Positions 20,515 through 32,901 of a stretch of 64,000 nucleotides of DNA are shown here, piece after piece. Numbering within the stretch: position 1 is the stretch's first letter; each line of letters starts with the position of its first letter. This stretch comes from Blepharisma japonicum. Its lineage: Eukaryota; Ciliophora; Heterotrichea; Heterotrichida; Blepharismidae. Where the stretch lies: contig CATKHK010000005.1 in assembly GCA_949751835.1 (NCBI GenBank), forward strand, positions 620,001-684,000, written 5' to 3'. The notes beneath the pieces were generated by a model. It did no database searches, was not told where the DNA came from, and saw nothing but the letters and a program-made list of their open reading frames with translations. The position numbers and the translations under genes were made by a program.

Positions 20515-23055
20515 TTATTGATTGCTATTTAATGAAGTTTTAAGCTGCTTTTCCATATGATTTAAAGCTCTTTCAGATATAACTTGGAAAACTTTTTCAA
20601 TATTTGTTGCCTCCTTAGCAGAGACTTCAAATAAATTCATTTCTCCATCACCCTTGCACCACTCAAGAGCATCATCATAGCTTACATCTCTATGCTCTCC
20701 ATCAATTTTATTCCCTATGATAATAAACGGAAATTCTTCAGGACACTCGGGCTTTGCAACATTTAAAAACTCTTCTTTTCAATCTTTGATGGCTTGAAAG
20801 CTTTTATCAGAATTTATATCATATACAATTACACAGCAGTCTGTGTCTCTATAGAATGCAAGCTCGAAACTTAAATATCTTTGGTGGCCCGGGATATCCC
20901 AAATATTTAAACAAATAGGGTTGCCATCCAAAACTACATCTTTTATAAATAATTCAGCAATATCTGTCTCATCTTGATAAAGGTCGAATTTCTTATTTAT
21001 GTATTGATTTAGAAGCGAAGTTTTCCCTACTTTAGAATTCCCCAAGAATAGAATTTTAAGATTAGTTGTGTTGATATTTTTTGCCTGCTTTTTCTTTATA
21101 GGCTTACTTTTGAGCTTATAGCTTAGAAAATTATATAAGGGAATCTCTACAAATAAAGCAAATGGAACTGCAAAAATATAAACTATTCCAATGATAGCGA
21201 TGGAATATCAGTAAATATTAAGCTTTTGCAAGTAAAGAGAGGATTTTTGGCTTTTCATAATAATGTCAATAATATTTAGATGTATTAAATAGGCGCAATA
21301 AGTAAGTTTACCTAATGGAGCTCACATTTGAAGCGACATTGGATACCTGAAATAAGAAAAATGGCCTAAAATCAAAGGCAATCCCATTAAACTTATTCCA
21401 GCAGCATTTACAACTTTACAAGTGGCAATATAGGCTACATTTTCGCCTTGTGTTCAATTATCAAATTGATAATCATCATCTTTGTACGCAGTATATTGTA
21501 TATCAATTATAAAATTTCACAAAAATAATCCAAACACCACAGCTCCTCATCTTATATAATTATTTTCAAAATATTTTATTATATGATCAGAAATCCCGTC
21601 TCTTTTATGATATGTGCATTTTGTGTAATAAATAAAAGCACCTCCAATCCCAAAAGCATAAGAAGGGATTCTACAATATGGCTTTGAAAAATAATAGTCA
21701 AAATAATCATGATAATTTTCTGCTAAAACAACAACATTAAGATTATAATGTGATGCAATTATTGCTGCAGAAATCACTCCAATAGCGCTTAAAACACTTA
21801 TAAATATCCATGCAATTTTGCATGATTTTTTATAAATTCATACAATTGGAAGGGTAATGATAAAAAATTGCATTTCACAAGCTAAATAGTAACCATTTGA
21901 CAAACACCGAGTGAATTTGCCATCAGGCACAAAATTATTTACATAAATAATATTTGACCATCAATAATCGTTGCATTCATCATTAATTTCATTTCCTTGG
22001 TATCATAAAGGGCCTTGTCCAATATATTTTTGTAATGACCAAAAAAATAATGTTGCTAATAAAAAAATTGGTGCTTTAAGAGCATATTCAGAAAAAATTG
22101 CTTTAAAATAATATTTATGGCTTCCTTCGCAGAAGTAAAGAAGAAATAAAGTAAATGTGAACCCTGAAATCCAAAATAATGTATCAAGAGAAAACAGCCC
22201 TGAGAAAAATACAATATTTTCATCTTTATCAAGCAGCTCTTCAAGCTTCATGACATTTGCAAGCACTGAATTATTAAAAAAATAATAAGCCACTGTAGCT
22301 ACAATCAGTCAGCATACACTTATTCACCTAACAAAATCAAAAAATTTAAGATTTTCATCGTCATTTGCTTTCATTAGTATTTTAGCATTTCTTTTTGCTG
22401 AAAAATTCAATAAAAATTCCTTGATCCTTGATTTACTTCTTTTCACATTTATTGGCGATTTATCATTTAAATCCCTTAATTCGTTGTATTTTAAATCAAG
22501 ATCATTTTCTTCCTGCTTAACACTTTGGATGATATCAATAGTTGTACCAATAACTCCAATTAATCCAATAAAAACACAAAATAAAACCATGAAGACTGCG
22601 CCTGCTGTCATTTTAAAGTGCTTTTCAACATATGTGTGAGGAAAGCGGATAGCTGCAGAAGTATTTTTTACTGTTTCTCTTAAAGTTCCAGGTAAAAATA
22701 AAGATTGCTTTATAAGGTCTGTATTAAAAAAGGAATTAATTGCATCATTAATGATTTCAATATAATTCTCCTCTGAGCATATAGAAGGGCCACATACTGA
22801 ATAACCTACAAATGGGTGCTTTATGATTTCTATGAGGGCATATTTTGTATCTGATAAAGCTACGCAATCATCATATCTTCCTAAATCGTTGAGACTTTTC
22901 CCAGTATATGTGTACATTTTGGAATATCTATCAGGGTCAGTTTCAAAGGAATTTGGAGCACTTTTAAATACCAGCGCTAATTCTTGGAAGCATAATGTAA
23001 CATTTGAAGCTCAAGCATAAAATAAGCTGATAAAGATTATACATATAATTTTCAT
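20515..23055 (-). CDS. NRF-6-like membrane acyltransferase (AT3) fused to a Rab7-like GTPase
   Basis: One uninterrupted 846-codon frame (ATG 23053-23055, TAA 20515-20517, TGA=Trp). Residues 1-16 are a signal peptide (MKIICIIFISLFYAWA). Residues ~20-140 are the NRF domain (GKSLNDLGRYDDC, CGPSICSEENY). A TM lies at ~150-170, then the polytopic acyltransferase-3 region with FDFVRWISVCWLIVA and APLGKLTYCAYLIHL. Residues ~667-846 are a whole Rab7-like GTPase: GNSKVGKTS, WDIPGHQRY, AFYRDTDCCVIVYD, FPFIIIGNKID and EVSAKEA. No prenylation Cys is present (end NSNQ) and there is no ATG before the P-loop, so the GTPase cannot start on its own. The catalytic Gln position is His. Function is inferred only: membrane-tethered Rab signalling. 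Confidence 0.88.
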
Positions 23056-23204
23056 TCAAAATATTGTAAAAACCAAAAAAGCCACATTTTTACTACAATT
23101 ATTTAATTCATCTAGTGGTTTATGCTAATGAAATTATCTATATATTGGCTGAGAAAGCAATAATTTTATGAAGAAATTAGAGCAATTAATGTATTAAAAT
23201 ATTA

Positions 23205-24242
23205 TTAAAAACTCGCTTTTATTAAAGTAATCATCATTTGTCTTCTATAAGTATCGATTAAATTTTGGGTATTGCAAATCTGCTTCCCAATAGCAAGAGA
23301 TTCTGCAATGTTGCATATAACAACTCCACTGTCAACACCACTTCCTCTAAAGCAATCAGCTCCTTTATAACGATACTCTGGTATATGATCAGTCGTCAAT
23401 TTCTGAGCTCTTACAGCTCTGTGAATGAATTTATTGATTACTTTAGTAAAAATATCAGTATCTGTAGTATTTGTAAAAGGGTCGAAATATGTAACTGTAT
23501 TCAAGTTCATATTCACTAATAAAAGTGACCAATAAGTTGTATATATTGGAAACATCAATAAGTCGTAGTTCAAAATATTGATTTTAGGCTGAATAATCGA
23601 TCTCCCTTTTAATATTAACGCTTCTGAAAACTGTGAGTCAGCAATCATCACTTTGGCAGCTAATTTGTTATAGTTTAATAAGTTACGATTCATTTGTACA
23701 ATAATGGACATATAGCAATTAAGTATATCTTCTGTCAGGCCTAAACCTTCTCTGAAGACTAAAAACTTGTCTGAAAGAATAGTCCTATGGCCTATTTTAA
23801 AAATTTTTTTGTCCTCGCCGAACCTTGGATCGAAAACTCATATGAAAGCTTCCTTGATTTTTTCTAGCTCAAGAGGATTTATTTTGATTGAAGGCTCCAA
23901 TTCCCTTAATCTTTTAATTATTTCATATTCAAGAGCTGAATATTGAGGCTCATCATGGACTGTAGGAGTTGGAGAGCTAAAGAGTATCTCTGCACAACAG
24001 CCGAGTTTAAATTTTGATAAGTTTTCTTGTGTGAGAGAACTATGCGCCATACCTTTTCTTAAGAAAGTAGGGAGGAGATTTGATCTGAAATTTTGTTTAC
24101 TAAAAATCCTTGTGTATGCCGATGAATGACATGGAAGAGACATCATTGCATCACTATTGGAATCGACCAAAGATCTCACTGAGGCATCATTGTCACTTGC
24201 ATCACCCTTGGAATACCATTTCATTGCAGATACTGAACGCAT
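23205..24242 (-). CDS. ULP1/SENP-like (C48) protein with lost catalytic residues
   Basis: A 345-aa protein; TGA at 23838-23840 is Trp. The C-terminal half has the C48 fold signature: YWSLLLVNMNLNTVTYFDPF (HWSLxxxD-like) and GVDSGVVICNIAESL (DCGxxxC-like). The catalytic His is Tyr237, the catalytic Cys is Ser305 and the oxyanion Gln position is Arg; only Asp254 remains. The N-terminus is disordered and Ser-rich. Active relatives remove SUMO or NEDD8; this one is predicted to be inactive as a cysteine protease and may only bind a modifier. The start ATG is at 24240-24242. Confidence 0.72.
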
Positions 24243-24533
24243 GGATTTGATTATATTGGATTTATTGGCATATCTATTTTTGTGGTATAAAAGAAGGATA
24301 ACTAAAAATCTTTAAGAAGATGGCAAGCTGTGCCCAAAAGAGAGGGAAAAGCTTGATAAATTTTAAGAGAATGGCAGTTATTATTATTTAAAAATAAGCG
24401 AATAATAAGAAATAGCCGATATTTGTGAACTCAATAAGTCATTATGAATAAAATAAATTATTTATCATCAAAATTTGTTTGCAATTATTATTACTGATTT
24501 ATAAAATTAAAAGAAAATAAATTAAATAATTCA

Positions 24534-27404
24534 TTATAAGAGCATTTCACTTTTACCAATTGAACTCCTTGCAGAAAGCTCTCTTATATCTTTAATTTCG
24601 CTTTTGATAAGTGAACTTCTTGCTGAAGCCTCTCTTATATCTTTAATTTCGCTTTTACCAAATGAGCTTCTTGATGGTGACTCTCTTATATCTTTAGGGT
24701 CAAATCCCATAGTCAAAGATCTTCTTGTTTTTCTCCTCACGAATAATCGATTAGCGATTCTTTTCGTAGGAGACATTTCAAAAACATTTGATAAATGCAT
24801 CAATGCATATTTTAATTTGATTTGCAGCGGAATTTTATCTGGGTCTTTTTTCGCTAGATCTTCATTATGCTCAACTTGGAGGTTCGCTAAATCAGCGACT
24901 CTTGCAATTGCTTCAACGAATTCAGCGAAATTCATTTCCATGTGCTTTTTGTTATAAACTTCATCAATTTGTGGCCTCATTGAATAGGCATAACTTACAT
25001 CAAAATCTCTTATCATCAATGGTCCGGTTTGGAAACCTCCTAAAATACAAAGTTCTCTGAATTCTTCTATGCTCACAAAAGGTGCTTGTCCAGGTAAAGT
25101 TTTTTTCTTAGAAAATTTCTCGAAAAGCTGGTCTAGACAAGGCTTATAAAGCTTAATAATATTTTCACACTCCTCAGTTAATAATTTTTTCCTTCATCCA
25201 TCTCCTGCCATATAATTCTTCATCAAAGGCTCAAATTCATTTTTTAGCAATTTTTCTACTGCTTCTGTAACTGTTTTTGCCAGTTTTGATTTATAAAATT
25301 TGTCATATGCGACCCTTGCTAAAACTTCTAGAAATTCATATCGAATTAGTGCATTTCCTGGGTTGTAAGTTTGATTTTTAATTTTTGATGATAAGGTAGC
25401 ATTTCAATTAACCCCTACATCTGCAGCAGAATAATAAGAATCAAAAGTCCCACATTGATTTAAAAAATCAAAAAATGCATTAATTCCCATAGAAAAAATC
25501 TCATTGCCACTGATGGCTGAAAGAATTTTATATGTGTTTCTTCTACATAAATTTTACATTAAAGGGTAGTATTTTCTTAATAACTGTTTACAACTTTCCA
25601 TATCTTCTGGGGATTTAAAAAATGTATCAACTTTGGTAAATCCTCAGTCAAATTCAAAGCATTTATCAATAAATTCCTGAATAAATCTTACTTCTGTCTC
25701 AGGGGCACTGTCTTTGAAGATGCTTGATGTCTCAATTTTCCAATTATATTTAGGTGGCTCTATTATGTTTTTTTTGTTGTAAGCTTCTTTTTCTATTCTA
25801 GGCTTCGTCTCAGGCAAGTCATTTAGCTTGCACATGGGCCCTTTTGGGACTAGTTTATTAACAGTAGTCACATTTAACCTTATTTGTGTTCCTTCAGAGT
25901 ATTCAATTACATTTTCAATTGGCTCATAAAGTTTAATAATATCTCATTCTTCACATATAACTGGAGTTTCACCATGGCTGAAGAAAAATAAAATATCTTT
26001 TTGAGGAACCATCCTAGTCACGCTATAAAATCCCATATAGTCAATTGGAATCAGCTCAGGATCATAATCATCAATATCCAAATGTAAAAAGATTGGCTCA
26101 TTTCTAGCTGTTACTACAGAACTTGTTCAAATAAAATTCACTTCAACTCATCCTCCACATAGTCAACAATTAGAATTGTCTTCAATATGATTTTTAGCTA
26201 ATAATGAATCATAATCAAATATCCTTTGAGTTAAATGGCCAGCTTCCAATTTTGGGTCAATTTTTCTTTTCCTAATAAAACCTTTAGAATCAACTTGGCA
26301 TTCATTACCCTGCAAATGGATGCCAAGTAAGGTATGATTTTTCTTAAGCCCTTCTCCGATATTTAGGCACTCTTGCTGAGTTAAATAGTTGTAAGATAAA
26401 TCGAGATGCCTTAATTCTCTTTGGTTTCCTAGAAGATTTCCAATTTTTATTGTGATGTCATTTGTTGTGCTTCTCCCAATAGAATTTCATGATAAGTCCA
26501 GTTCTAATAATGTATCGTTATAAGTCAGCCCTTCAAAAAGTTTAACAGCTCCTTCTTCTCTGATTTCATTCCAATGAAGATCTAGCTTTTTAATGCTCAT
26601 ATTTGATTGAAGCAATTTTCCTATAAGAAATCCAGCATTTTCTCCAAGCTTATTTTTTGCTAAATTAAGCACCTTGATTTTTGAATTGTCACACAAACTA
26701 TCAACTAATATTTCTAATCCTTGGTAGTTAAGCTCAGTTCCTTCAAGATTTAGCTTTTTTAAGCAAGATTTCGGATTATTAATCAGCTCTATAAGTTTTT
26801 CTATAGGCTTATTTCCTAACTTATTTTTCGCTAAATTAAGATCTTTCAGACTTGATCCATTCATTCTTGATAAAATTTTTATTGACCCTGAATCAGACAG
26901 CCGGTTATTTCGCAAATTTAATTTTTCAACTAATTTTAAGCTTTTAAGTCCTTTTGATAGTGCATTAGCATATTTATCACCAACACCCATATTCCGTAAA
27001 TCAACTTCATTGCTAGTTCCTCTTCTTTTTACAATTCCAATAGGTTTAGGCCAAATTTTTTCTTTTTCGCATTTTTCAAGGAATGCTATATTTGGAGATG
27101 ACTCCATGTTGTGCTGCTTTATTTGTTCTTTATATTTGCCAAGGTTTTTAAAAGTCTCAAAAAACTCAATTCTAGCAGAGAGTCCTATTGGCCCCTGATA
27201 ATTTTCCATACTTCCTTCTCTATTAGCTAATCTTGATTTACAAAAGAGGTTACGAATGCTATCATCGCTTTTATTTCTATTAGAAAGATCTGCAGACCTA
27301 TGGCAAGCGTGTTCTCTTTTGTGAGAAATTGCTGATATTCTTGAGCAATTTCTGCTGAGGATCAAAGGGAGATTCCTTTTGTCTTCTTTGTTCATTGCAC
27401 GCAT
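24534..27404 (-). CDS. Large leucine-rich-repeat protein (ribonuclease-inhibitor type)
   Basis: A 951-aa protein with one 15-nt intron (25543-25557) and several TGA=Trp codons, including NCWLCGGW. Residues ~135-390 are RI-type LRRs with repeated LKDLNLAKNKLG, VLNLAKNKLG and LDLSYN units. A long conserved region of unknown fold follows (WVEVNFIWTSSV, FFFSHGETP, RFIQEFIDKCFEFDW). Its last part (FEEF-like MNFAEFVEAIARVA) resembles an EF-hand-like helical module without obvious calcium ligands. The extreme C-terminus holds three 17-residue tandem repeats. It resembles a ciliate/protist LRR family with a C-terminal conserved module; its function is unknown, possibly cytoskeletal scaffolding. Confidence 0.8.
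24552..24704 (-). repeat. Three 51-bp coding tandem repeats
   Basis: Three adjacent 51-nt units encode SEIKDIRExSARSSxxK-like 17-mers at the C-terminus of the LRR protein (variants SPSRSSFGK, ASARSSLIK, LSARSSIGK). The repeats keep frame and are rich in Ser/Arg, suggesting phosphorylation sites. Confidence 0.85.
25543..25557 (-). other. 15-nt intron in LRR gene
   Basis: Sense GTAAAATTTATGTAG, containing an in-frame TAG. Identical in sequence to the SEC63 intron at 59474-59488. Confidence 0.85.
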
Positions 27405-27681
27405 TTTTTTGTTACAATGCTAAAATATGAAAAATTGGTATTGTAAAAATTATTAATCCATTTATTAATTATTATTTCTTATATGATTAATTTTATCATC
27501 AATAATTTATTTTTCGCCCTCCAAAATCCTCCTTATTTTCAGATGAAATTAATTTTCTTTTTATAATTATATAAAAATATCATATTAGTTGATGGCTGGG
27601 TCATTCTACTTTGTCTCAAACTAAAAATTCACTTAACATGTTGGTGTTTTGACATTTACATAATATCCAATCCCTTATATA

Positions 27682-30057
27682 ATGTCACAACCTCAGCCAG
27701 TACGTCAAAAAATGCAAGTTGTGATCGACGACTCTTCCCTTGAGCATTTCAATTCCTGCATTAAAAGTCGCTATGAACGCTACCTATCCAAAAAGCATGA
27801 AATTGAAGTTGCTGAGGGTACGCTTGCTCAATTTGCATCTGGCTTCGATTCATTCGGAATCCACAAGACACCTGCAGGAATCATTTACAAAGAATGGGCA
27901 CCAGAAGCTATTTCATTGTGCCTTTTCGGAGAGTTCAACAATTGGCAACGAAATCAATTTGTAGGGAAGCGAGATCAATATGGAGTGTGAACCGTCTTGA
28001 TTCCAAATGAAAACAATCGCTGCGCTATTACGCATCAGCAAAAGCTAAAAGCTGGTCTGACTTTGAGAGATGGGAAATGGGTTGACAGAATCCCTGCATG
28101 GGCAACTTATTGTGTCCAAAACCAAGAAACTCGACTCTATGATGCTGTTTTTTGGGACCCTCCAGAGCCTTACGAGTGGCTTCATCCTAGACCTAGCGCT
28201 TTGCGAGCTTTAAAAATCTACGAAACGCACGTCGGAATGAGCTCTGAGCATGGTGTCGTAAACACTTACAACGATTTCACCACAAATGTGATCCCAAAAA
28301 TTGCGGAAACTGGCTATAACGCGATCCAGCTGATGGCAATCATGGAGCATTCATATTATGCAAGTTTTGGGTACCACGTGACTAATTTTTTTGCAGTCAG
28401 TAGCCGATATGGGACTCCTGATGACTTGAAAAGGCTAATTGACACAGCTCATTCACGTGGGATTTATGTGTTTTTAGATCTTATACACAGCCATGCTAGT
28501 ACCAATGTGCTAGATGGAATTAACCAATTTGATGGGTCTGATCATCATTATTTTCATTCTGGGAAAAAAGGAAGACATGAGTTGTGGGACTCAAGACTTT
28601 TTAATTATGGGCATTGGGAAGTTTTAAGATTTTTATTGTCGAATTTGAGATGGTATATGGATGAATATCGCTTTGATGGGTTTAGATTTGATGGAGTTAC
28701 CTCTATGCTTTATAAACATCATGGAGTCAAGTACTGCTTTTCAGGTCAATATCATGAGTATTTCAATGAAAATGTGGTAGACACTGATGCACATATATAT
28801 CTCATGCTAGCCAATGACTTAATTCACCAGTTGAACCCGAACGCTATCACTATTGCTGAAGATGTATCAGGAATGCCTACACTTGGAAGACCAATTCCTG
28901 ACGGAGGATTTGGATTTGACTACAGGCTTAACATGTCAGTTCCTGACAAATGAATTAAACTGCTTAAAGAAGTAAAAGACGACAACTGGATTATGGGCGA
29001 TTTAGTATATACACTTACTAATAGAAGATGGAATGAAAAATGCATCGCATACGCTGAAAGTCATGACCAAAGCATTGTAGGAGATAATACCATTGCAATG
29101 AAGCTGTTTGGACCTGAAATTTATTCCAATATGTCACGAAATTCTGCGTATACGCCTGTAATTGATAGAGGAATTGCATTGCATAAAGTAATAAGGCTCA
29201 TTACACATGTGATGGGAGGAGAAGGATATTTGAATTTCATGGGAAATGAATTTGGACATCCTGAATGGGTTGATTTTCCCAGAGAAGGTAATGCCTGGTC
29301 TCACCATTATTGTCGTAGACAATGGCATTTAAGAGATGATGCTAATCTTTATTATCATTATTTGTGGCAGTTTGACCGTGCTATGAATATGCTAGAAGAA
29401 GAGACACATTGGCTGAACTCCAAAGACCAATATTTCACTGTCCACGAAAAAGACAAAATCATCGTGTTTGAACGAGGAAACAGACTTTTCGTCTTCAATT
29501 TCCACCCTAATAAAAGCTTAGAACATTACAGAGTTGGCACCAAATTCCCATATGAGCATATCATTGAAATGGACACTGACGAAAGAAGGTTTTATGGTCA
29601 CGGACGTCTTCAGCATGGCCATGAAAACCCTTTCCCAATAATGAAAACTCCTTGGAATGGACGGCCAAATTATATCCAAATGTACATCCCTAGCAGAACT
29701 GCCATTGTCGTCAAACCACTCATAAATGACGAAGACAGGAAAAAATATGGGCTACCTACTTTTGAAGAGATAGAAAGAGAATTAACTCCTACGAAAGAAG
29801 GAGAGGAAGAAGAAAAAGTGGAAGAAGCCAAATATCAAGCATTGGTCACTGCTAAGGTAGAAGTCATGATACTCGATGAAAAAGAAGTAGAAGAAATGAA
29901 AAAGGAGGAAAGCAAAGAAATAGCTGTGAATGATGAAAAGGAAATCAAGGCAGAGATTGAAGAAGAAAATATAGCAGCTATTGAAAAGGCAGAAGTTAAA
30001 GCTGATGTAGGAGGTACTGAAGAAAATATTGTCTCTGATGAAAAAGCTCAAGAATAA
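27682..30057 (+). CDS. GBE1: 1,4-alpha-glucan (glycogen) branching enzyme
   Basis: A 791-aa protein in one exon; TGA at 27988-27990 and 28951-28953 are Trp. It has a CBM48-like N-terminus ([21 protein letters not shown]), then a GH13 barrel with the catalytic residues visible: nucleophile Asp337 in [10 protein letters not shown], acid Glu393 in AEDVSGMP and Asp462 in [33 protein letters not shown] and a C-terminal beta domain complete the family length (~690 aa). It creates alpha-1,6 branches in cytosolic glycogen. About 90 extra Glu/Lys/Ala residues after [12 protein letters not shown] are not part of the enzyme family. Confidence 0.95.
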
Positions 30058-30099
30058 TTAAAATTAAATCAAGCCTAAAATAAAATAATATTTTTAAAA

Positions 30100-31002
30100 A
30101 TGGACACAACCCCGTCTGAATCAGAGTTATTTCCTGAATATTTTATTACTACAGATGGAAAAGTTGTAAAAGAAAAAGTTACTGAAAAAGGCATTGAAAG
30201 GTCTAAAAAGCACACAAAAAGCTTGATTACGCATTTTTTGAATATTGGGGCAAAACGTATGCCTGTTTCAGTAGACAAAATTGGAAATTTATTAAGAGCT
30301 GGAAGAGTTGTAAGGTTGAGTTCTCCAACAAAAGGGTACGAAGTCACAAAAAGTGTCAGTGATTTAATTACTAAAGAGAAAAGTATTAAGCATCCAAAAG
30401 ATATTATAGCAACTGCATCTGAGGACTTGGATATGGGTACGCTTGCTTCTCTATTCCAAAAATCAGGCGATTCACGAAGAAAAAGCAGAATTTCCGAGAT
30501 GGTACCAGTAAAAAAGCCAGAAATTGTATATGAAGAGGAAAAAGAAGAAATAATAAAAATAATCAATATTCCTCCTCCAAGGCTTGATGGTTTAAGAAGA
30601 TCAATCTCAGTTACATCGTTTAGCAAGCCAAGAGCAAGATATCACAGCAAAACCTTCAGTTCAGGCCTAGAGTCCACAATTCCTTCAAATAAAACAGAAA
30701 TCGGATTTTTCGATCAAGACAAAAAATTACTCGAAAAGAAAAGGCCATCTTCGACAGGGAATTTTATGCGTCCAACTTTTTCTTCAACCTCAGCTTATGT
30801 CACATCATTACAAAAACTTTTGCCTAAAATAAACAGATCTTTAACCAAGGAAGAACTTATAAATAAATTGCCAAAAAAGCTTTCCAGAAAACGAGGATAC
30901 ACAAGAAGAAAATCTATCGAGTTATTGAGGACACTAAATATGATTCACATTTATAAAGGCGAAAATAGTAAAATAGACGTTGAAAATAGTAAAGATAAAT
31001 AA
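30100..31002 (+). CDS. Hypothetical basic protein, 300 aa
   Basis: A single exon with ATG at 30100 and TAA. The first ~110 residues may be helical (KSLITHFLNIGAKRMP, VGRVVRL-like). The rest is disordered with basic Ser/Arg clusters (LRRSISVTSF, KPRARYHSK, RKRGYTRRKS). The codon pattern and lack of stops support it as a real gene. No family recognised. It lies 42 nt after the branching enzyme stop on the same strand. Confidence 0.65.
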   Translation: MDTTPSESELFPEYFITTDGKVVKEKVTEKGIERSKKHTKSLITHFLNIGAKRMPVSVDKIGNLLRAGRVVRLSSPTKGYEVTKSVSDLITKEKSIKHPKDIIATASEDLDMGTLASLFQKSGDSRRKSRISEMVPVKKPEIVYEEEKEEIIKIINIPPPRLDGLRRSISVTSFSKPRARYHSKTFSSGLESTIPSNKTEIGFFDQDKKLLEKKRPSSTGNFMRPTFSSTSAYVTSLQKLLPKINRSLTKEELINKLPKKLSRKRGYTRRKSIELLRTLNMIHIYKGENSKIDVENSKDK

Positions 31003-31023
31003 CTGTTATAATATTTGATAAAA

Positions 31024-32901
31024 ATGAGCCTTAAAGTTGAAAAACTTAGGATTATTAAGGATATAGAAGGGAGACTGAATGATGAAACCTCAAATATCAC
31101 CTACCTTAAAGCTACATTTATGCAAATGCTACAGCAAAAAGCTACAGAGAATAGAGACGCTCGGTTTAGTGAACTTTTATATGACGAAAGCTTAGATTTA
31201 ATTAAAAATACAATTGAAGAAATCCAAAAAAATCCAATTTCTAAAGAATTCAATAGCCAAGTAAAAAGAATTTATAATTATCGTATAAAGGAAGCAAGGC
31301 AAGATACTCTTTTTGAAGTAACTGAGTCTCCTTGGATTTTACATTCAGAATGCGTAGGAAACATTCTGGAATTTAATTCAGTCCAACAAGACCTACTTAA
31401 GCCATTTCATAATAAAGCCCTCCAAAAGCATCTTAGAAAAAATATATGAAGAGCTTTACTTACTTATCCAAAAGCTGAAGAAGAATATTTTAAACTTTTC
31501 AAAGAAAACAGATGAAAAACAATATCAAGAAATGAAGTAGAAATAACCAAAAAAAGCGTAGATTTACTGTCAGAGCATTGTCCTGCTTTAGCATTTAACG
31601 ATAAAGTTGTTATGGCAATGAAAGTCCTGTTAAGCTATATGGAAAAAGTTGTAGAAAGAAGGCTGCCAGAATTTATTTATTATTTAATGCTCCCTATTAT
31701 GTATACTTTACCCGACTTAGCATCAAATTTGCCTAAAATGGTTGGCATTGGCATGAAAATTTTTGAAATCCAAACAACAGTCTGAACTAGTGAAAAGGGT
31801 GAAGGGATTATTTTTGTGTTTTTAAACAGATTAAGAGAGGTAAATCCCCAATTAGCAGAAAAATTCGAAAAAATATGTGATATTCGGTTTCAAGAAAATA
31901 AAGAAAAACTTGAAAATTTTTTAAGACCATTTTTAAGCAGGCTTGGGTCTGGGTTTTTTAATATAGAAACAACGTGCTTTATATATGATCAGCTGATTAT
32001 GAAAAATTCAGTTGATTTAATGTACTATTTTTTAGCAATTGCGCTGCATTCTATGAGTGATAGAATTTTGGGACTTGAACATTGGGATGATTTTGTGGAG
32101 ATGTTTTATAAAGAAATGAGAAGGATCAGAGTGGAGCAATTAGAAGCTTTTATGAATTTAATACCAAATGGGGAAGCTATTGAAGAAAAAGCTGTAATTC
32201 CGATTGAATTAAAAGGACAAGAATATTTGAATTATGTTGCAAAGTCAATTGCTTTGGCATCAAAAGATAAGAAAGATAGAATTGATGATATGGGAGAATT
32301 GATTTCTACAAGGAGAGTTTTAGCTGATGATCCAGTCACTGGACTTATGCACCAAAAACTTCTCAAAGGAAACTTAATGGAAAACATGATCAATTCAAGA
32401 AGAGAAACCACCCCTCTTCCTCGCTTAGAAGGAACTTTGCTTGATCTGACAAGAGAAAGCTTCAGGCCACATATAATTGAAAATAGATCAATTGATGATA
32501 GTTTCAATAAGTCAAGAGCACCAGACAAACTATTAATGCCTGAAAAATTACTAACATCAAGAAGTAGAGAAAAATCAAGTAATCCACTTTTAATTTCTGA
32601 TATGAATGAGTCATCAATCCATGAAAATAGTCAAGATAGAAAGCTTGATAAAGGGGAAGCAAAATCAATGGAAAATGCCCAAGATAAATCATCTGTATCT
32701 GAAAATTTATCGAAATCAATGAATGATAGTTTGAATAAATCAAAAGACCCAGCAAATCAAAATAAAAAGAAACAAGATAAAACAGTGATCTTTCAGTCTT
32801 CTCAGCCTCCTCCTGATAATTCATATTTGAAAAATGGTATATTTTGCATTCCAGATTTAGATAATCTTAAACCTGGGCTATTTGACAAGTTTATAGATTA
32901 A
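31024..32901 (+). CDS. Conserved helical protein of unknown function, 625 aa
   Basis: Start ATG 31024. TGA codons at 31447, 31513 and 31783 are Trp, giving one frame to TAA 32899-32901. Residues ~195-390 form a helix-rich domain with PEFIYYLMLPIMYTLPDLA, RLGSGFFNIETTCFIYDQL and LEHWDDFVEMFYKEMRR; the FIYDQ-type segment recalls the end of TBC-like helical domains, but I see no Arg/Gln finger. The C-terminal ~170 residues are disordered, Ser/Lys-rich. Only 21 nt separate it from the upstream gene's stop. Confidence 0.7.

Noticed and set aside
20779-21045. Separate small Rab GTPase gene at this position
   Set aside because: No ATG precedes the P-loop and the frame is continuous with the membrane protein upstream; a separate gene would lack a start.
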